A stretch of 64,000 nucleotides of DNA, taken from Sporolactobacillus kofuensis (GTDB taxonomy: Bacteria > Bacillota > Bacilli > Bacillales > Sporolactobacillaceae). Where the stretch lies: contig NZ_JAMXWN010000001.1 in NCBI RefSeq assembly GCF_024125425.1, positions 186,001 to 250,000 of the forward strand, given 5' to 3'. Positions 6,927 to 16,474 of this stretch are shown here, piece after piece. The first letter of the stretch is position 1. The number at the start of each line of letters is the position of its first letter. The notes beneath the pieces were generated by a model, which saw only the letters and a program-made list of their open reading frames with translations, ran no database searches and was not told the origin of the DNA. Both the position numbers and the translations under genes were made by a program.

Positions 6927-7871
6927 TTGGGTAAAGTCGCATTTGTTTTTCCAGGACAAGGTTCGCAAACGGTTGGTATGGGTGCTGACCTAATCAATGC
7001 GTACCCTGAAGCAAAAGAAATGTTTGCTGCAGCAGATCGCCACTTAGGTTTTCCACTTACAGAATTAATCTTGAATGGGCCTGAAGAAGCACTGAAAAAA
7101 ACGGAGAACACACAACCTGCATTACTCACTGTTAGTGCGGTATTATGTCATTTGTTAGAAACTAAAGGCGTCCATCCTGACTATGTAGCCGGTCACAGCC
7201 TTGGTGAATATAGTGCGTTATTTGCTGCGGGAGTCCTTAACTTTGAGGATGCAGTCTATGCTGTTCGCAAAAGAGGTTTATTAATGGAAGCAGCAGTACC
7301 TGCTGGAAAAGGGACGATGGCTGCAGTTCTCGGATTGGATGTCGAACAATTGAAACAAATTTGCCTACAAATCACTGACCAAGGAGATTCCGTTCAGACA
7401 GCAAATATTAATTGCCCAGGACAAATTGTCATTTCGGGAACCGTTGCTGGTGTTGAAAAGGCGTCAGAACGTGCTGCAGAATCAGGAGCTCGGCGTGTGG
7501 TTCCGCTGTCTGTAAGTGGACCATTTCATTCGTCACTTATGAAACCAGCAGCAGAACAATTGCGAGATGTACTCGATGCCTTGCCTGTATCTAATGCCAA
7601 AATTCCGGTCGTAGCAAACAGCACGGCTCAGGAGGAAACGAAGGCACAGGAAATTCGTGATCATTTGATTGAACAACTATATTCTCCGGTTCGCTGGATT
7701 GAATCCGTTGAACGGCTGAATGCGCTAGGCGTCGATACATTTGTCGAAGTTGGACCTGGAAAAGTTCTTTCAGGATTGATTCGTAAAATAAATCGTAAGT
7801 CTACCGTACTTCAAGTCAGTGATGCGCAGAGTTTGAGTGAAGTTACTGAACAACTCAAGGAGCGTGTATAA
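6927..7871 (+). CDS. fabD: Malonyl-CoA:ACP transacylase
   Basis: FabD moves malonyl groups from CoA to acyl carrier protein, supplying the elongation substrate for fatty acid synthesis. The 314-residue protein begins with the family's FPGQGSQ motif (8-14), carries the GHSLGEYSA nucleophile elbow with catalytic Ser91, and the partner histidine in GPFHSS (His201); the oxyanion glutamine is in the N-terminal motif. Translation starts at TTG 6927, with GGAGG at 6912-6916; no ATG in frame gives the conserved start. The gap of 100 nt from fapR lacks plsX. fabG follows after three nucleotides and the two are clearly co-transcribed. Confidence 0.96.
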   Translation: MGKVAFVFPGQGSQTVGMGADLINAYPEAKEMFAAADRHLGFPLTELILNGPEEALKKTENTQPALLTVSAVLCHLLETKGVHPDYVAGHSLGEYSALFAAGVLNFEDAVYAVRKRGLLMEAAVPAGKGTMAAVLGLDVEQLKQICLQITDQGDSVQTANINCPGQIVISGTVAGVEKASERAAESGARRVVPLSVSGPFHSSLMKPAAEQLRDVLDALPVSNAKIPVVANSTAQEETKAQEIRDHLIEQLYSPVRWIESVERLNALGVDTFVEVGPGKVLSGLIRKINRKSTVLQVSDAQSLSEVTEQLKERV

Positions 7872-7874
7872 TAA

Positions 7875-8621
7875 ATGGGACTTCAAAATAAAGTAGCACT
7901 TGTTACTGGAGCTTCAAGAGGGATCGGTCATGCCATTGCGATCAAGCTGGCGAAACAAGGCGCATCGATTATTGTTAATTATTCCGGGAATAAAGTGCGG
8001 GCTGAAGAAACTGCTTCTGAAATTCGATCAGTAGGGGCAGAAGCATTCGTTTGGCAATGCGATATTTCCGATGAATCTGCTGTTCAGGAAATGATTAAGC
8101 AATCCATCGATCATTTTGGCCATTTGGATATTGTGGTGAATAATGCTGGGATTACTCGAGATGGTTTATTGATGCGCATGAAAGAAACGGATTGGGATGC
8201 AGTGCTCAATACAAATCTTAAAGGGGTATTCTTGGTTACAAAAGCAGCTCTTAGACCAATGATGCGTCAAAAACAGGGCAGAATAGTTAATGTGGCATCA
8301 GTTGTTGGTATTCTAGGCAATCCCGGTCAGGCAAACTATGTAGCAGCTAAAGCGGGTGTGATTGGTTTGACAAAAGCCACTGCACGTGAAGTGGCATCAC
8401 GCGGGATTACTGTCAATGCCGTGGCACCCGGATTTATTGTGACAGAAATGACGGATCAGCTTCCTGAGGATGTAAAGTCGAAAATGCAGAGCGAGATTCC
8501 ATTAGGTAAGCTGGGAACACCCGAAGATGTTGCCGGAGTTGTTTTATTTTTAGCCTCTGATGAGAGTAAATATATGACCGGACAAACATTAAGTGTTGAC
8601 GGTGGTATGGCAATGCAATAA
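7875..8621 (+). CDS. fabG: 3-oxoacyl-ACP reductase
   Basis: FabG is the NADPH-dependent short-chain dehydrogenase that reduces 3-oxoacyl-ACP in each elongation cycle. The 248-residue sequence shows the cofactor motif TGASRGIG (11-18), NNAG (89-92), Asn114, and the catalytic Ser142, Tyr155 and Lys159 (YVAAK). The C-terminal VDGGMAMQ ending is typical of the family. ATG 7875 lies three nucleotides after fabD; AAGGAG at 7858-7863 inside the fabD end is the probable ribosome site. About 100 nt separate it from acpP, where a second promoter may lie. Confidence 0.96.
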   Translation: MGLQNKVALVTGASRGIGHAIAIKLAKQGASIIVNYSGNKVRAEETASEIRSVGAEAFVWQCDISDESAVQEMIKQSIDHFGHLDIVVNNAGITRDGLLMRMKETDWDAVLNTNLKGVFLVTKAALRPMMRQKQGRIVNVASVVGILGNPGQANYVAAKAGVIGLTKATAREVASRGITVNAVAPGFIVTEMTDQLPEDVKSKMQSEIPLGKLGTPEDVAGVVLFLASDESKYMTGQTLSVDGGMAMQ

Positions 8622-8654
8622 AATGATTTAGGTACGTTTTAAAAAGATGTTGCC

Positions 8655-8718
8655 CCTCCTCGAATTGACTGAGGACGGAGAGCAAGTATTTTTAATGAAT
8701 AATGCCCTCGAGAGGAGG
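8655..8718 (+). promoter_or_regulatory. acpP leader: possible promoter and sequestering helix
   Basis: TTGACT (8665-8670), 16 nt, TATTTT (8687-8692) is a plausible sigma-A promoter for a separate acpP transcript. CCTCCTC at 8655-8661, upstream of that start, is exactly complementary to GAGGAGG at 8712-8718, the acpP ribosome site; CCTC can alternatively pair with GAGG at 8671-8674. Read-through RNA from fabG could thus be poorly translated while the short transcript is not. This is inference from complementarity alone. Confidence 0.25.
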
Positions 8719-8725
8719 TGAAGAC

Positions 8726-8968
8726 ATGGCAGACGAAGATGTTTTGGTACGTGTCAAGAAAATCGTTGTCGATCGATTAGGCGTTGATGAAGCTGATGTT
8801 AAGCTCGAAGCTTCATTTAAAGAAGATCTCGACGCAGATTCTCTTGATATTGTAGAACTTGTCATGGAACTTGAAGATGAATTTAATTTGGAAATCTCCG
8901 ATGAAGATGCGGAAAAGATTCAAACCGTTGGTGACGTCGTATCTTACATAGAGAACCACAAATCCTGA
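8726..8968 (+). CDS. acpP: Acyl carrier protein
   Basis: This 80-residue acidic four-helix protein carries growing acyl chains on phosphopantetheine attached to Ser39 in the motif [11 protein letters not shown]. Start ATG 8726 follows an excellent GAGGAGGTGAAG ribosome site; an upstream in-frame ATG at 8702 would put that site inside the gene and add residues not found in other ACPs. The composition (many Asp and Glu, lone DSL serine) leaves little doubt. It ends the fap operon: a strong terminator follows at 8985, though rnc lies only about 100 nt further on. Confidence 0.97.
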   Translation: MADEDVLVRVKKIVVDRLGVDEADVKLEASFKEDLDADSLDIVELVMELEDEFNLEISDEDAEKIQTVGDVVSYIENHKS

Positions 8969-8984
8969 CATGCTAACCATGAGT

Positions 8985-9025
8985 CCCGTTTTTATAAATC
9001 ATTTATAAGGGCGGGATTTCTTCTT
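8985..9025 (+). terminator. Terminator after acpP
   Basis: CCCG (8985-8988) pairs with CGGG (9012-9015), extended through T-G pairs and TTATAAA/TTTATAA arms, followed by the T-rich ATTTCTTCTT. It should produce the short, abundant acpP message typical of this gene. Confidence 0.75.
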
Positions 9026-9082
9026 ATTTATTTTACATGGACAAGATGGGTTTTGTTCTTTTAGTAAGTGGAGGTGACAAAT

Positions 9083-9808
9083 TTGCCAGGTTCAAGAAAA
9101 ATGGATCAGGAAAAGGAAATAACGGAAAAACTTTATCAATTTCTCAGTGACTTCTCATTTTCGTTCAATAATGAAGAATTACTGAAGCAGGCATTCACAC
9201 ATTCATCTTATGTGAATGAGCACCGTCGCGAATCTCAGGAAGATTATGAACGGCTCGAGTTTCTTGGAGATGCAGTACTTGAATTGCTGATCTCTCAGCA
9301 TTTATTTAAGCACTTTCCGGATCTCACAGAAGGAGATATGACGAAGCTAAGGGCAGCCATTGTTTGTGAAACAGGATTGTTCCAGTTTGCTTCATCACTC
9401 TCCTTTGAGGATAAGATTTTCCTCGGTCGTGGCGAGGAAGTAACCGGCGGCAGACAGAGACCTTCTCTTCTCGCCGACGTGTTTGAAGCGTTTATCGGCG
9501 CTCTTTATCTCGATCAAGGATTGTCAGAAGTGGAACGCTTCTTACAATCTGTTGTGTATCCGAGAATCAGCGATGGCTCTTTTTCCCATGTGATGGATTA
9601 TAAAAGTCAACTTCAAGAAATGATTCAGCGAAAGAATTTGGGTGAACTTGATTATGAGTTAGTAACCGAGAAAGGGCCTGCTCATCATCGTGAGTTTACA
9701 TCAAAAGTGCTGCTTAATGGAGAAGTGGTTGGACTGGGTAAGGGACATTCGAAGAAAGACTCGGAACAAAGCGCTGCATGCAAAGCGCTCAAGAACATTG
9801 CCGAGTAA
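9083..9808 (+). CDS. rnc: Ribonuclease III
   Basis: RNase III cleaves double-stranded RNA, including rRNA precursors and the SRP RNA precursor. The product, 241 residues, has the N-terminal endonuclease domain with the signature [13 protein letters not shown] and the second acidic motif [18 protein letters not shown], and a C-terminal double-stranded-RNA-binding domain from about 170 ([11 protein letters not shown] … [16 protein letters not shown]). I chose TTG 9083 because GGAGGTG lies at 9070-9076; the GTG 9068 overlaps that site, and ATG 9101 lacks one. It precedes smc as in Bacillus, but a terminator lies between. Confidence 0.94.
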   Translation: MPGSRKMDQEKEITEKLYQFLSDFSFSFNNEELLKQAFTHSSYVNEHRRESQEDYERLEFLGDAVLELLISQHLFKHFPDLTEGDMTKLRAAIVCETGLFQFASSLSFEDKIFLGRGEEVTGGRQRPSLLADVFEAFIGALYLDQGLSEVERFLQSVVYPRISDGSFSHVMDYKSQLQEMIQRKNLGELDYELVTEKGPAHHREFTSKVLLNGEVVGLGKGHSKKDSEQSAACKALKNIAE

Positions 9809-9814
9809 CAAAAG

Positions 9815-9839
9815 CAGCCGGGCATACTCGGCTGTTTTT
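9815..9839 (+). terminator. Terminator after rnc
   Basis: CAGCCG (9815-9820) pairs with CGGCTG (9829-9834), followed by TTTTTG and preceded by ACAAAAG, which extends the stem with the T tract. Good intrinsic terminator between rnc and smc. Confidence 0.85.
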
Positions 9840-9964
9840 GTTACGCGCATCATTCATATATGAATGATGAGAACGAGTTAATGAAGCAAATCTGATGAAA
9901 ATAGACCACGCACGTAGGATCATCAATTTTGCGAAACAGATTGGTAAGAAACGGAGGGATCAGG

Positions 9965-12900
9965 ATGTTCCTCAAAAGACTCGAAGTTTCAGGCTTTAAA
10001 TCCTTTGCGAATAAAACATCGGTTGAATTTGTCCCTGGGGTAACTGCGGTCGTTGGCCCTAATGGAAGTGGAAAAAGCAATATAACCGAAGCGATTCGAT
10101 GGGTACTGGGTGAACAATCCGCAAAGTCGCTCCGTGGAGCAAAAATGGAAGATATCATTTTTTCCGGTAGTGATACGAAAAAAGCGGTGAACATGGCTGA
10201 AGTGACCCTCACTTTAGACAATGGTGATCAGTACATACCCATGGATTTTAGCGAAATTAGTGTTACACGAAGGGTATTCCGTTCCGGAGAAAGCGAATTT
10301 CAGCTAAATAAGCAGAGTTGCAGATTAAAAGATATTGTTGACCTTTTCATGGATTCGGGCTTAGGGAAAGAAGCCTATTCCGTCATTGGCCAAGGTAAAA
10401 TTGATGAAATACTGAATAGTAAAGCGGAAGATAAACGTAAAATTTTTGAGGAAGCATCAGGCGTGTTGAAATACAAGCTGCGAAAACAAGCAGCTGAGAA
10501 GCAACTCAATGATTCAGAAGAAAGTTTAAATCGTGTCGAAGACATCCTGCATGAGTTAGAACAAAGGCTTGGTCCATTAGAGCAGCAAGCATCAATTGCA
10601 AAGGAATATTTACAGAAGAAGAGCGAACTCGAAGAAGTGGACATCGCATTACTTGCCCATGACATTGATGATCTTCATGATCAATGGCAAGAAACGAAGC
10701 ATCAAGTAGATTCCTTAAGTCACAAAAAGACTGCGTTGGCTGAGAAGATTGAAATGCTTGATCAAAAATACCGTTCGAGTCGTGCACAACTTGAAGAATT
10801 AGATGAATCTATTGAAACGATGCAAGCTGAATGGGCGGAATCTGCAGAGCATTTGGAAAAACTGCTTGGCAGGAAAGAAGTGCTGTCCGAGAGAAGTAAA
10901 CACGCGCACAGTAATGCTGAAGAACTTAGAGATCGAATCATTAAACTGAATGAGCAATTACAGAAGGAGCGTCAGCTTCTCGTTCAAGCAAAAAACAGTT
11001 GTCATTCTGAGAAGCGAACATTCAATGCTATTCAACAGGAACTTACGATAAAGAAAAAAGAGTTTAGCAGTTTTGAACAGAATTTGGATGAGCGTATTGA
11101 GCAATTAAAGGCAGAGTACATCGAAATTCTCAACCAACAAGCGGCCATGCGAAATGAACGGCGCTACCTCTCGGATCAAGGAAAAAACTTGGAGGTCAAA
11201 AAGAATCGCCTTCAAGCAAATACGCAGGAAATCAAAGCAATGGCCGAAGAAGCGGGTAAGAGAAAAAATACGCTTGAAAAGCAGTTAGGCCAAATAAAGA
11301 ATAAAAAAGAACAGTTGCAGAAACAGTTTGACACGTATTGCGTTCGTTTAGAAAGAGAACGTGAACGATATACCAAAGAAAAAGATGCGGTTAGCAAAAT
11401 AAGTAATTTTATTGATCAAGCGCGTTCAAGAAAAGAAATGCTTGAATCACTTAAAGAAGATTATGCTGGCTATTATCAAGGTGTCAAAGCAATTCTGAAA
11501 AATAGAAGAAGATTAAACGGTATTCATGGTGCGGTTGCGGAATTAATTCATGTTCAAAAGACTTACGGAACGGCTATAGAAACAGCATTAGGCAGTTCTT
11601 CTCAACATCTTGTTGTCACAGATGAGACAGCCGGGCGAAACGCGATTCAATTTTTGAGGCAGCATCAAGGGGGAAGAGCTACTTTTCTGCCTCTTTCCGT
11701 AATTAGGCCGAAATCAATCCCAGCTACTGAGCGTGACAGAATTCAAGACCATTCCGCTTTTATTGGAACGGGTGCGGACTTAATTTCATGTGAGGCGCAA
11801 TACAAACCGATCGTTGAATTTTTACTCGGAGCGGTTCTTATCGCCCGAAATCTCGAAGGGGCAAACCAAATTGCGAAACAAATACATTATCGATATCGGA
11901 TTGTGACTCTCGAGGGGGATAGTGTTGCTCCTGGTGGTGCAATGACCGGTGGGAGTGTGAAGCAGCGCCAAGCAAGCTTAATAGGGCGGAGCGCTGAGAT
12001 TGATGAATTGACAGCGCAAATCAAAGAAATGCAGAATAAAAGAGAACAGTTGCAAACTGATTTTGTAACACTGAAGAACACGATCGCCGAGGATGAACTC
12101 GATACCAATCATGTCCGGCAAGCTTTGCAAGAAGCTACGGAACAGTATCGCCAAATAGAAGCTGAAAAACGTGATGCGGAAACAGAAGAAAAAGCTAGTC
12201 TCGAAAAATATCAATTACTTTCAAGAGAAAACGGTGATTTCAATGCGGAACATGAGAAAATAACCAATCGCTTGAAAATGATTGACACGAATGAATCATC
12301 AAATGCGGAAACTGCGGAACATCTGACCACTGAGATCAGCCGTTTGACGCAGAACAGAGCAGACATTGATTTATCAAAACAGGAACTCCAGTCTGAGATC
12401 ACTACATTAAAAGTCCGCATTGCCGAGCAGCACCAAATTGTCACACATCAGGATGAGAAAGTAGCACAGACGCAATCCAGGGTTGACGAACTCGCAGCTT
12501 CAATTGACGCACTCCACTCTTCAGCGAGTGGCATTGATGTTGAAATTGAGAATCAGCAAGAAGTAACCGAGCAGCTTGAACAACAGATCAAGGACGCGCA
12601 GAATCGAAAAGATGCACTTACAGATTCCCTTAAGATTAAGCGAACGGTGCGCAAAGAGCAGCAAGCATCGCTTTCTTCAGATGAATCATCCTTGCAGAAT
12701 CAGCGTACGGAATTAGGCACGATCAATTCTGCCTTTCAAGAAAAGGATGTTATGCTTGGGCGAATGGATGTACAACTTGATCATCTCTTAAACACGTTAA
12801 GAGAAGAATACGAAATGACGATTGAAGCAGCGCGCGAGAACTATCCGTTATCAATCGAGGTTCCTGAAGCACGCAAGAAAGTGAAATTAATTAAACGCGC

Positions 12901-13537
12901 CATTGAAGAACTTGGATCCGTAAATATTGGTGCCATTGAAGAATATGAAACAGTTCGAGAGCGAGAACAATTTCTTTCATCCCAAAGAGCTGATTTATTA
13001 AAAGCACGTGAGACATTAAATCATGTGATGACTGAGATGGATCAGGTTGTTGAACAGCGCTTTACTGAAACATTTAGTAATATCAGACACCACTTTCAAG
13101 AGGTATTTCGAGAACTATTCGGTGGTGGCCGGGCAGATCTTCAACTGATTGAACCGTCGAACATGTTAACGAGCGGTGTCGATATTCTTGCAGAGCCACC
13201 CGGAAAGAAGCTTCAAAGACTTTCACTTCTTTCCGGTGGTGAGCGTGCGCTGACAGCCATTGCGCTACTTTTTGCAATCTTGAAAGTACGCCCTGTCCCT
13301 TTCTGTGTATTGGATGAAGTTGAGGCAGCATTAGATGATGCCAACGTCGACCGTTACGCAGCCTTTCTGAAAAAGTTTAGTTTGGAAACACAGTTCATTG
13401 TTGTGACACACCGGCATGGGACAATGGAACGATCAGATGTACTTTATGGGGTGACCATGCAGGAATCCGGTGTTTCTCGACTTGTTTCGGTACGTCTTGA
13501 AGATACTGATGAATTACTCACTGCCGGAAATGGATAA
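9965..13537 (+). CDS. smc: Chromosome segregation/condensation ATPase SMC
   Basis: SMC dimers with ScpA and ScpB form the condensin that organises the nucleoid and helps separate origins. The 1,190-residue product shows Walker A GPNGSGKSN at 31-39, a long coiled coil (about 170-510), the hinge near 515-670 (GIHGAVAELI … GGAMTGGS), a second coiled coil, and the C-terminal head with LSGGERALTAIALLFAI and Walker B VLDEVEAALDD. ATG 9965 follows CGGAGGG at 9952-9958; the upstream open frame to 9929 adds non-conserved residues. ftsY follows after 47 nt, the usual Bacillus order. Confidence 0.97.
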   Translation: MFLKRLEVSGFKSFANKTSVEFVPGVTAVVGPNGSGKSNITEAIRWVLGEQSAKSLRGAKMEDIIFSGSDTKKAVNMAEVTLTLDNGDQYIPMDFSEISVTRRVFRSGESEFQLNKQSCRLKDIVDLFMDSGLGKEAYSVIGQGKIDEILNSKAEDKRKIFEEASGVLKYKLRKQAAEKQLNDSEESLNRVEDILHELEQRLGPLEQQASIAKEYLQKKSELEEVDIALLAHDIDDLHDQWQETKHQVDSLSHKKTALAEKIEMLDQKYRSSRAQLEELDESIETMQAEWAESAEHLEKLLGRKEVLSERSKHAHSNAEELRDRIIKLNEQLQKERQLLVQAKNSCHSEKRTFNAIQQELTIKKKEFSSFEQNLDERIEQLKAEYIEILNQQAAMRNERRYLSDQGKNLEVKKNRLQANTQEIKAMAEEAGKRKNTLEKQLGQIKNKKEQLQKQFDTYCVRLERERERYTKEKDAVSKISNFIDQARSRKEMLESLKEDYAGYYQGVKAILKNRRRLNGIHGAVAELIHVQKTYGTAIETALGSSSQHLVVTDETAGRNAIQFLRQHQGGRATFLPLSVIRPKSIPATERDRIQDHSAFIGTGADLISCEAQYKPIVEFLLGAVLIARNLEGANQIAKQIHYRYRIVTLEGDSVAPGGAMTGGSVKQRQASLIGRSAEIDELTAQIKEMQNKREQLQTDFVTLKNTIAEDELDTNHVRQALQEATEQYRQIEAEKRDAETEEKASLEKYQLLSRENGDFNAEHEKITNRLKMIDTNESSNAETAEHLTTEISRLTQNRADIDLSKQELQSEITTLKVRIAEQHQIVTHQDEKVAQTQSRVDELAASIDALHSSASGIDVEIENQQEVTEQLEQQIKDAQNRKDALTDSLKIKRTVRKEQQASLSSDESSLQNQRTELGTINSAFQEKDVMLGRMDVQLDHLLNTLREEYEMTIEAARENYPLSIEVPEARKKVKLIKRAIEELGSVNIGAIEEYETVREREQFLSSQRADLLKARETLNHVMTEMDQVVEQRFTETFSNIRHHFQEVFRELFGGGRADLQLIEPSNMLTSGVDILAEPPGKKLQRLSLLSGGERALTAIALLFAILKVRPVPFCVLDEVEAALDDANVDRYAAFLKKFSLETQFIVVTHRHGTMERSDVLYGVTMQESGVSRLVSVRLEDTDELLTAGNG

Positions 13538-13584
13538 ATGATTTTCTAAGTGAAAAAATAGAAGTATAGATTGGAGGAAACAGC

Positions 13585-14595
13585 ATGAACTTCTTCGACA
13601 AATTAAAAAATAAGATTACCGGAAGCACAACTGCCGTTACAGATAAATTTAAAGATGGTCTCTCAAAAACACGCAAATCATTTTCTGAGCGTATGAACAA
13701 TTTGGTTAAGAGATATAGAAAAGTTGATGAAGAATTTTTTGAGGAACTTGAAGAAATACTTATTGAATCAGACGTTGGCATCAATACGGTTATGGATCTT
13801 GTCGACCGGTTGAAAGACGAAGCGCGAACACGAAATATAAAAGATACGGACAAACTGAAAGACGTTATTGTTGAGGTCCTTTCAGAATTTCTAACAAAAA
13901 ATGTTAAAGACACGGAACTTCGGATAAATCCAACCGGATTAACTGTGATTTTAATGGTTGGTGTCAATGGCGCTGGTAAGACAACCACGATTGGAAAACT
14001 CGCCGGAAGACTGAAAAATGAAGGCAAGAGTGTATTACTTGCTGCTGCAGATACTTTTAGAGCCGGCGCGATTGACCAACTTCAGGTTTGGGGTGATCGA
14101 ACTGGCATTGATGTCATTAGGCATCAGGAAGGATCTGATCCTGCATCTGTGGTCTTTGATGCGATGCAAGCAGCTAAATCAAGAAAAGTCGATGTTTTGC
14201 TTTGTGATACTGCAGGACGACTGCAAAATAAAGTCAATTTAATGAAAGAACTTGAGAAAATTAAGCGTGTCATTTCCCGAGAATGTCCGGGTGCACCTCA
14301 TGAAGTGTTGCTTGTGCTTGACGCAACAACTGGACAAAATGCACTTAGCCAAGCAAAACTCTTTCAGCAATCATCAGAAGTTACTGGAATTGTGCTTACC
14401 AAGTTAGATGGCACAGCAAAAGGCGGTATTGTTCTTGCGATCCGTAATGAATTAGATATTCCTGTCAAGTTAGTTGGGTTGGGGGAACATCTCAATGATT
14501 TGCAGACTTTTGATGCTGATGCATTTATCTATGGTTTGTTTGCAGAGTTGTTTAGCGAAGAACATCAGGATACGAATGGAACGGACGACGAATAA
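13585..14595 (+). CDS. ftsY: Signal recognition particle receptor FtsY
   Basis: FtsY is the membrane-associated GTPase that receives ribosome-nascent-chain complexes from Ffh. The 336-residue protein has a short positively charged N-terminus in place of the long acidic domain of E. coli, an N domain helical bundle (about 40-110), and a G domain with P-loop GVNGAGKTTT (126-135), DTFRAGA, DTAGR, TKLDG and the closing GLGEHLNDL. The start ATG 13585 follows TTGGAGGAAAC. It partners with Ffh encoded 0.5 kb downstream. ylxM and ffh are separated from it by a promoter at 14668, so they may be expressed separately. Confidence 0.97.
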   Translation: MNFFDKLKNKITGSTTAVTDKFKDGLSKTRKSFSERMNNLVKRYRKVDEEFFEELEEILIESDVGINTVMDLVDRLKDEARTRNIKDTDKLKDVIVEVLSEFLTKNVKDTELRINPTGLTVILMVGVNGAGKTTTIGKLAGRLKNEGKSVLLAAADTFRAGAIDQLQVWGDRTGIDVIRHQEGSDPASVVFDAMQAAKSRKVDVLLCDTAGRLQNKVNLMKELEKIKRVISRECPGAPHEVLLVLDATTGQNALSQAKLFQQSSEVTGIVLTKLDGTAKGGIVLAIRNELDIPVKLVGLGEHLNDLQTFDADAFIYGLFAELFSEEHQDTNGTDDE

Positions 14596-14667
14596 TTGAT
14601 GCGTCTGGCATTCAGATAAAATAACGGTCCATACAGCCGTCGGTTTTACTGGGTTCAAGGCGAAAAC

Positions 14668-14696
14668 TTGACACATGTAAGTTAATCCTGTATTAT
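14668..14696 (+). promoter_or_regulatory. Sigma-A promoter of ylxM-ffh
   Basis: Consensus TTGACA (14668-14673), exactly 17 nt, TATTAT (14691-14696). It lies 44 nt upstream of the ylxM ATG and is the best sigma-A match in this part of the window, so the SRP-protein genes have their own promoter after ftsY. Confidence 0.85.
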
Positions 14697-14739
14697 TTTA
14701 CCGTAAAGTAAAGTGCCTTTACAGCCAAGGGGATTTGCT

Positions 14740-15075
14740 ATGCTTGAGAAGGTTTTGAGAGTTAACGCCCTATACGATTTTTATCAGCCGCTTCTCACCC
14801 CAAAACAACAGGAATATTTGAATCTTTACTATCTGAATGATTTTTCTCTTGGTGAAATTGCGGACAGAAACCAAGTAACGAGACAAGCAGTTTATGATAA
14901 CCTGAAAAGGGCTGAAAGTGCTCTCGAAACGTTTGAAGAAAAATTGGGGTTGTTTCGCAAGTACAAGACTCGGCTTACTGTGATTTCCAAAATGAAAAGC
15001 CTGGCTGGTCATTTGGATCGTGAAGAAAGCAAACAACTCGATTCTTTTATTAATGAATTAGAGAGTTTAGACTAG
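14740..15075 (+). CDS. ylxM: YlxM, helix-turn-helix partner of Ffh
   Basis: YlxM is a small protein (111 residues here) with a sigma-70 region-4-like helix-turn-helix, known in streptococci to bind SRP components and modulate Ffh-FtsY activity. Visible features are DFYQPLLTPKQQEYLNLYY and the HTH DFSLGEIADRNQVTRQAVYDN at about 37-57, followed by a helical tail. I chose ATG 14740, nine bases after AAGGGG; a GTG at 14713 in frame adds residues not seen in relatives. ffh begins 12 nt after its stop, which matches the almost invariant ylxM-ffh pairing. Confidence 0.93.
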   Translation: MLEKVLRVNALYDFYQPLLTPKQQEYLNLYYLNDFSLGEIADRNQVTRQAVYDNLKRAESALETFEEKLGLFRKYKTRLTVISKMKSLAGHLDREESKQLDSFINELESLD

Positions 15076-15087
15076 GATGTGAGAAGT

Positions 15088-16431
15088 ATGGCATTTGAGA
15101 GTCTATCTGACAGGCTTCAGGCAACGATGAAAAAAATCCGCGGCAGAGGCAAGGTCTCTGAAGCGGATGTTAAGCAAATGACTCGTGAAATCCGCTTGGC
15201 GCTTCTTGAAGCAGATGTTAACTTTAAAGTAGTTAAATCATTTGTCAAACGTGTACAGGATCGTGCTGTTGGGCAAGAAGTTTTGAAAAGCCTCACACCT
15301 GGTCAGCAGGTCATTAAAGTTGTTCAAGAAGAATTGACCGAGCTGATGGGCGGTGAGCAGACAAAGCTTAACCTTGCTCTAAAGCCACCGACTGTCTTAC
15401 TTTTTGTCGGACTCCAAGGTGCAGGTAAAACGACATCTGCAGCGAAACTTGCCAACTATATTCGCAAGGCCCATAATAAAAAGCCATTAATGATTGCTGC
15501 GGATATCTATCGTCCTGCAGCGATCAAACAATTGCAAACATTGGGTGGACAATTGAATATACCTGTCTTTTCATTAGGTGATCAGGTGAATCCTGTAGAA
15601 ATTGTTCGTCAAGGTATGGAACAAGCGAAGAGTGAGCATCATGATTTAGTTCTCATTGATACTGCAGGGCGTCTGCATATTGATGAAGGACTGATGGATG
15701 AGCTCGAGCAAATCAAAGCTGTCAGCAATCCGGATGAAGTTTTTCTTGTCGTTGATGCGATGACTGGTCAAGATGCGGTGAACGTTGCGACTGCTTTCAA
15801 TGAGCGACTTGACTTAACCGGTGTGATTATGACTAAGTTGGATGGCGACACTCGAGGCGGTGCTGCATTATCGATCCGCTCAGTGACCGGGACACCAATT
15901 AAGTTCGTGGGTATGGGCGAAAAGATGGATGCGCTTGAACCTTTCCATCCTGATCGTATGGCGTCGCGTATTCTTGGAATGGGCGATGTGCTCTCTCTGA
16001 TCGAGAAAGCACAAGCGAACATTGATGAAGAGAAAGCACGCGATATGCAGCAAAAATTGCTGTCTGTCAGTTTCACACTTGATGATTTTCTTGATCAAAT
16101 TGGTCAGATCCGCAATATGGGACCATTAGAAGATCTACTTGCGATGATGCCTGGAGCAAACAAATTTAAAGGCATGAAGAACATGCAGATTGATGAGAAG
16201 AAAATTGGCCAGACTGAAGCCATTATCCGATCAATGACTGCCCAGGAAAAGACTGAGCCGGATATGATTAACGCAAGTCGTAAGAAACGGATTGCACTTG
16301 GAAGCGGAACATCCGTTGCAGATGTCAATCGGTTGCTCAAGCAGTTCAAAGACATGAAGAAAATGATGAAACAGTTTATGGGCAAGACAAAAGGCAAGAA
16401 ACGCAATCCTTTTAATTTACCATTTATGTAA
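15088..16431 (+). CDS. ffh: Signal recognition particle protein Ffh
   Basis: Ffh binds signal sequences and SRP RNA and targets nascent membrane proteins to FtsY. The 447-residue protein has the N domain, a G domain with P-loop GLQGAGKTTS at 108-117, DIYRPAA, DTAGRLH and TKLDGDTRGG, and a methionine-rich M domain from about 300 (MMPGANKFKGMKNM … RIALGSGTSVADVNRLLKQF) that holds the RNA-binding helix-turn-helix. ATG 15088 gives the conserved MAFE start; a GTG at 15079 in the same frame is less likely. The ribosome site is modest (AGGATGTGAG). rpsP follows after 43 nt. Confidence 0.97.
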   Translation: MAFESLSDRLQATMKKIRGRGKVSEADVKQMTREIRLALLEADVNFKVVKSFVKRVQDRAVGQEVLKSLTPGQQVIKVVQEELTELMGGEQTKLNLALKPPTVLLFVGLQGAGKTTSAAKLANYIRKAHNKKPLMIAADIYRPAAIKQLQTLGGQLNIPVFSLGDQVNPVEIVRQGMEQAKSEHHDLVLIDTAGRLHIDEGLMDELEQIKAVSNPDEVFLVVDAMTGQDAVNVATAFNERLDLTGVIMTKLDGDTRGGAALSIRSVTGTPIKFVGMGEKMDALEPFHPDRMASRILGMGDVLSLIEKAQANIDEEKARDMQQKLLSVSFTLDDFLDQIGQIRNMGPLEDLLAMMPGANKFKGMKNMQIDEKKIGQTEAIIRSMTAQEKTEPDMINASRKKRIALGSGTSVADVNRLLKQFKDMKKMMKQFMGKTKGKKRNPFNLPFM

Positions 16432-16474
16432 TGGAACAAAATACACAAACTATAACCATTAGGAGTTGTTTAGT

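Noticed and set aside
14620-14660. Terminator after ftsY (ACGG/CCGT stem)
   Set aside because: The stem is only four base pairs with an uneven loop and a short T run; not convincing beside the strong promoter that follows.
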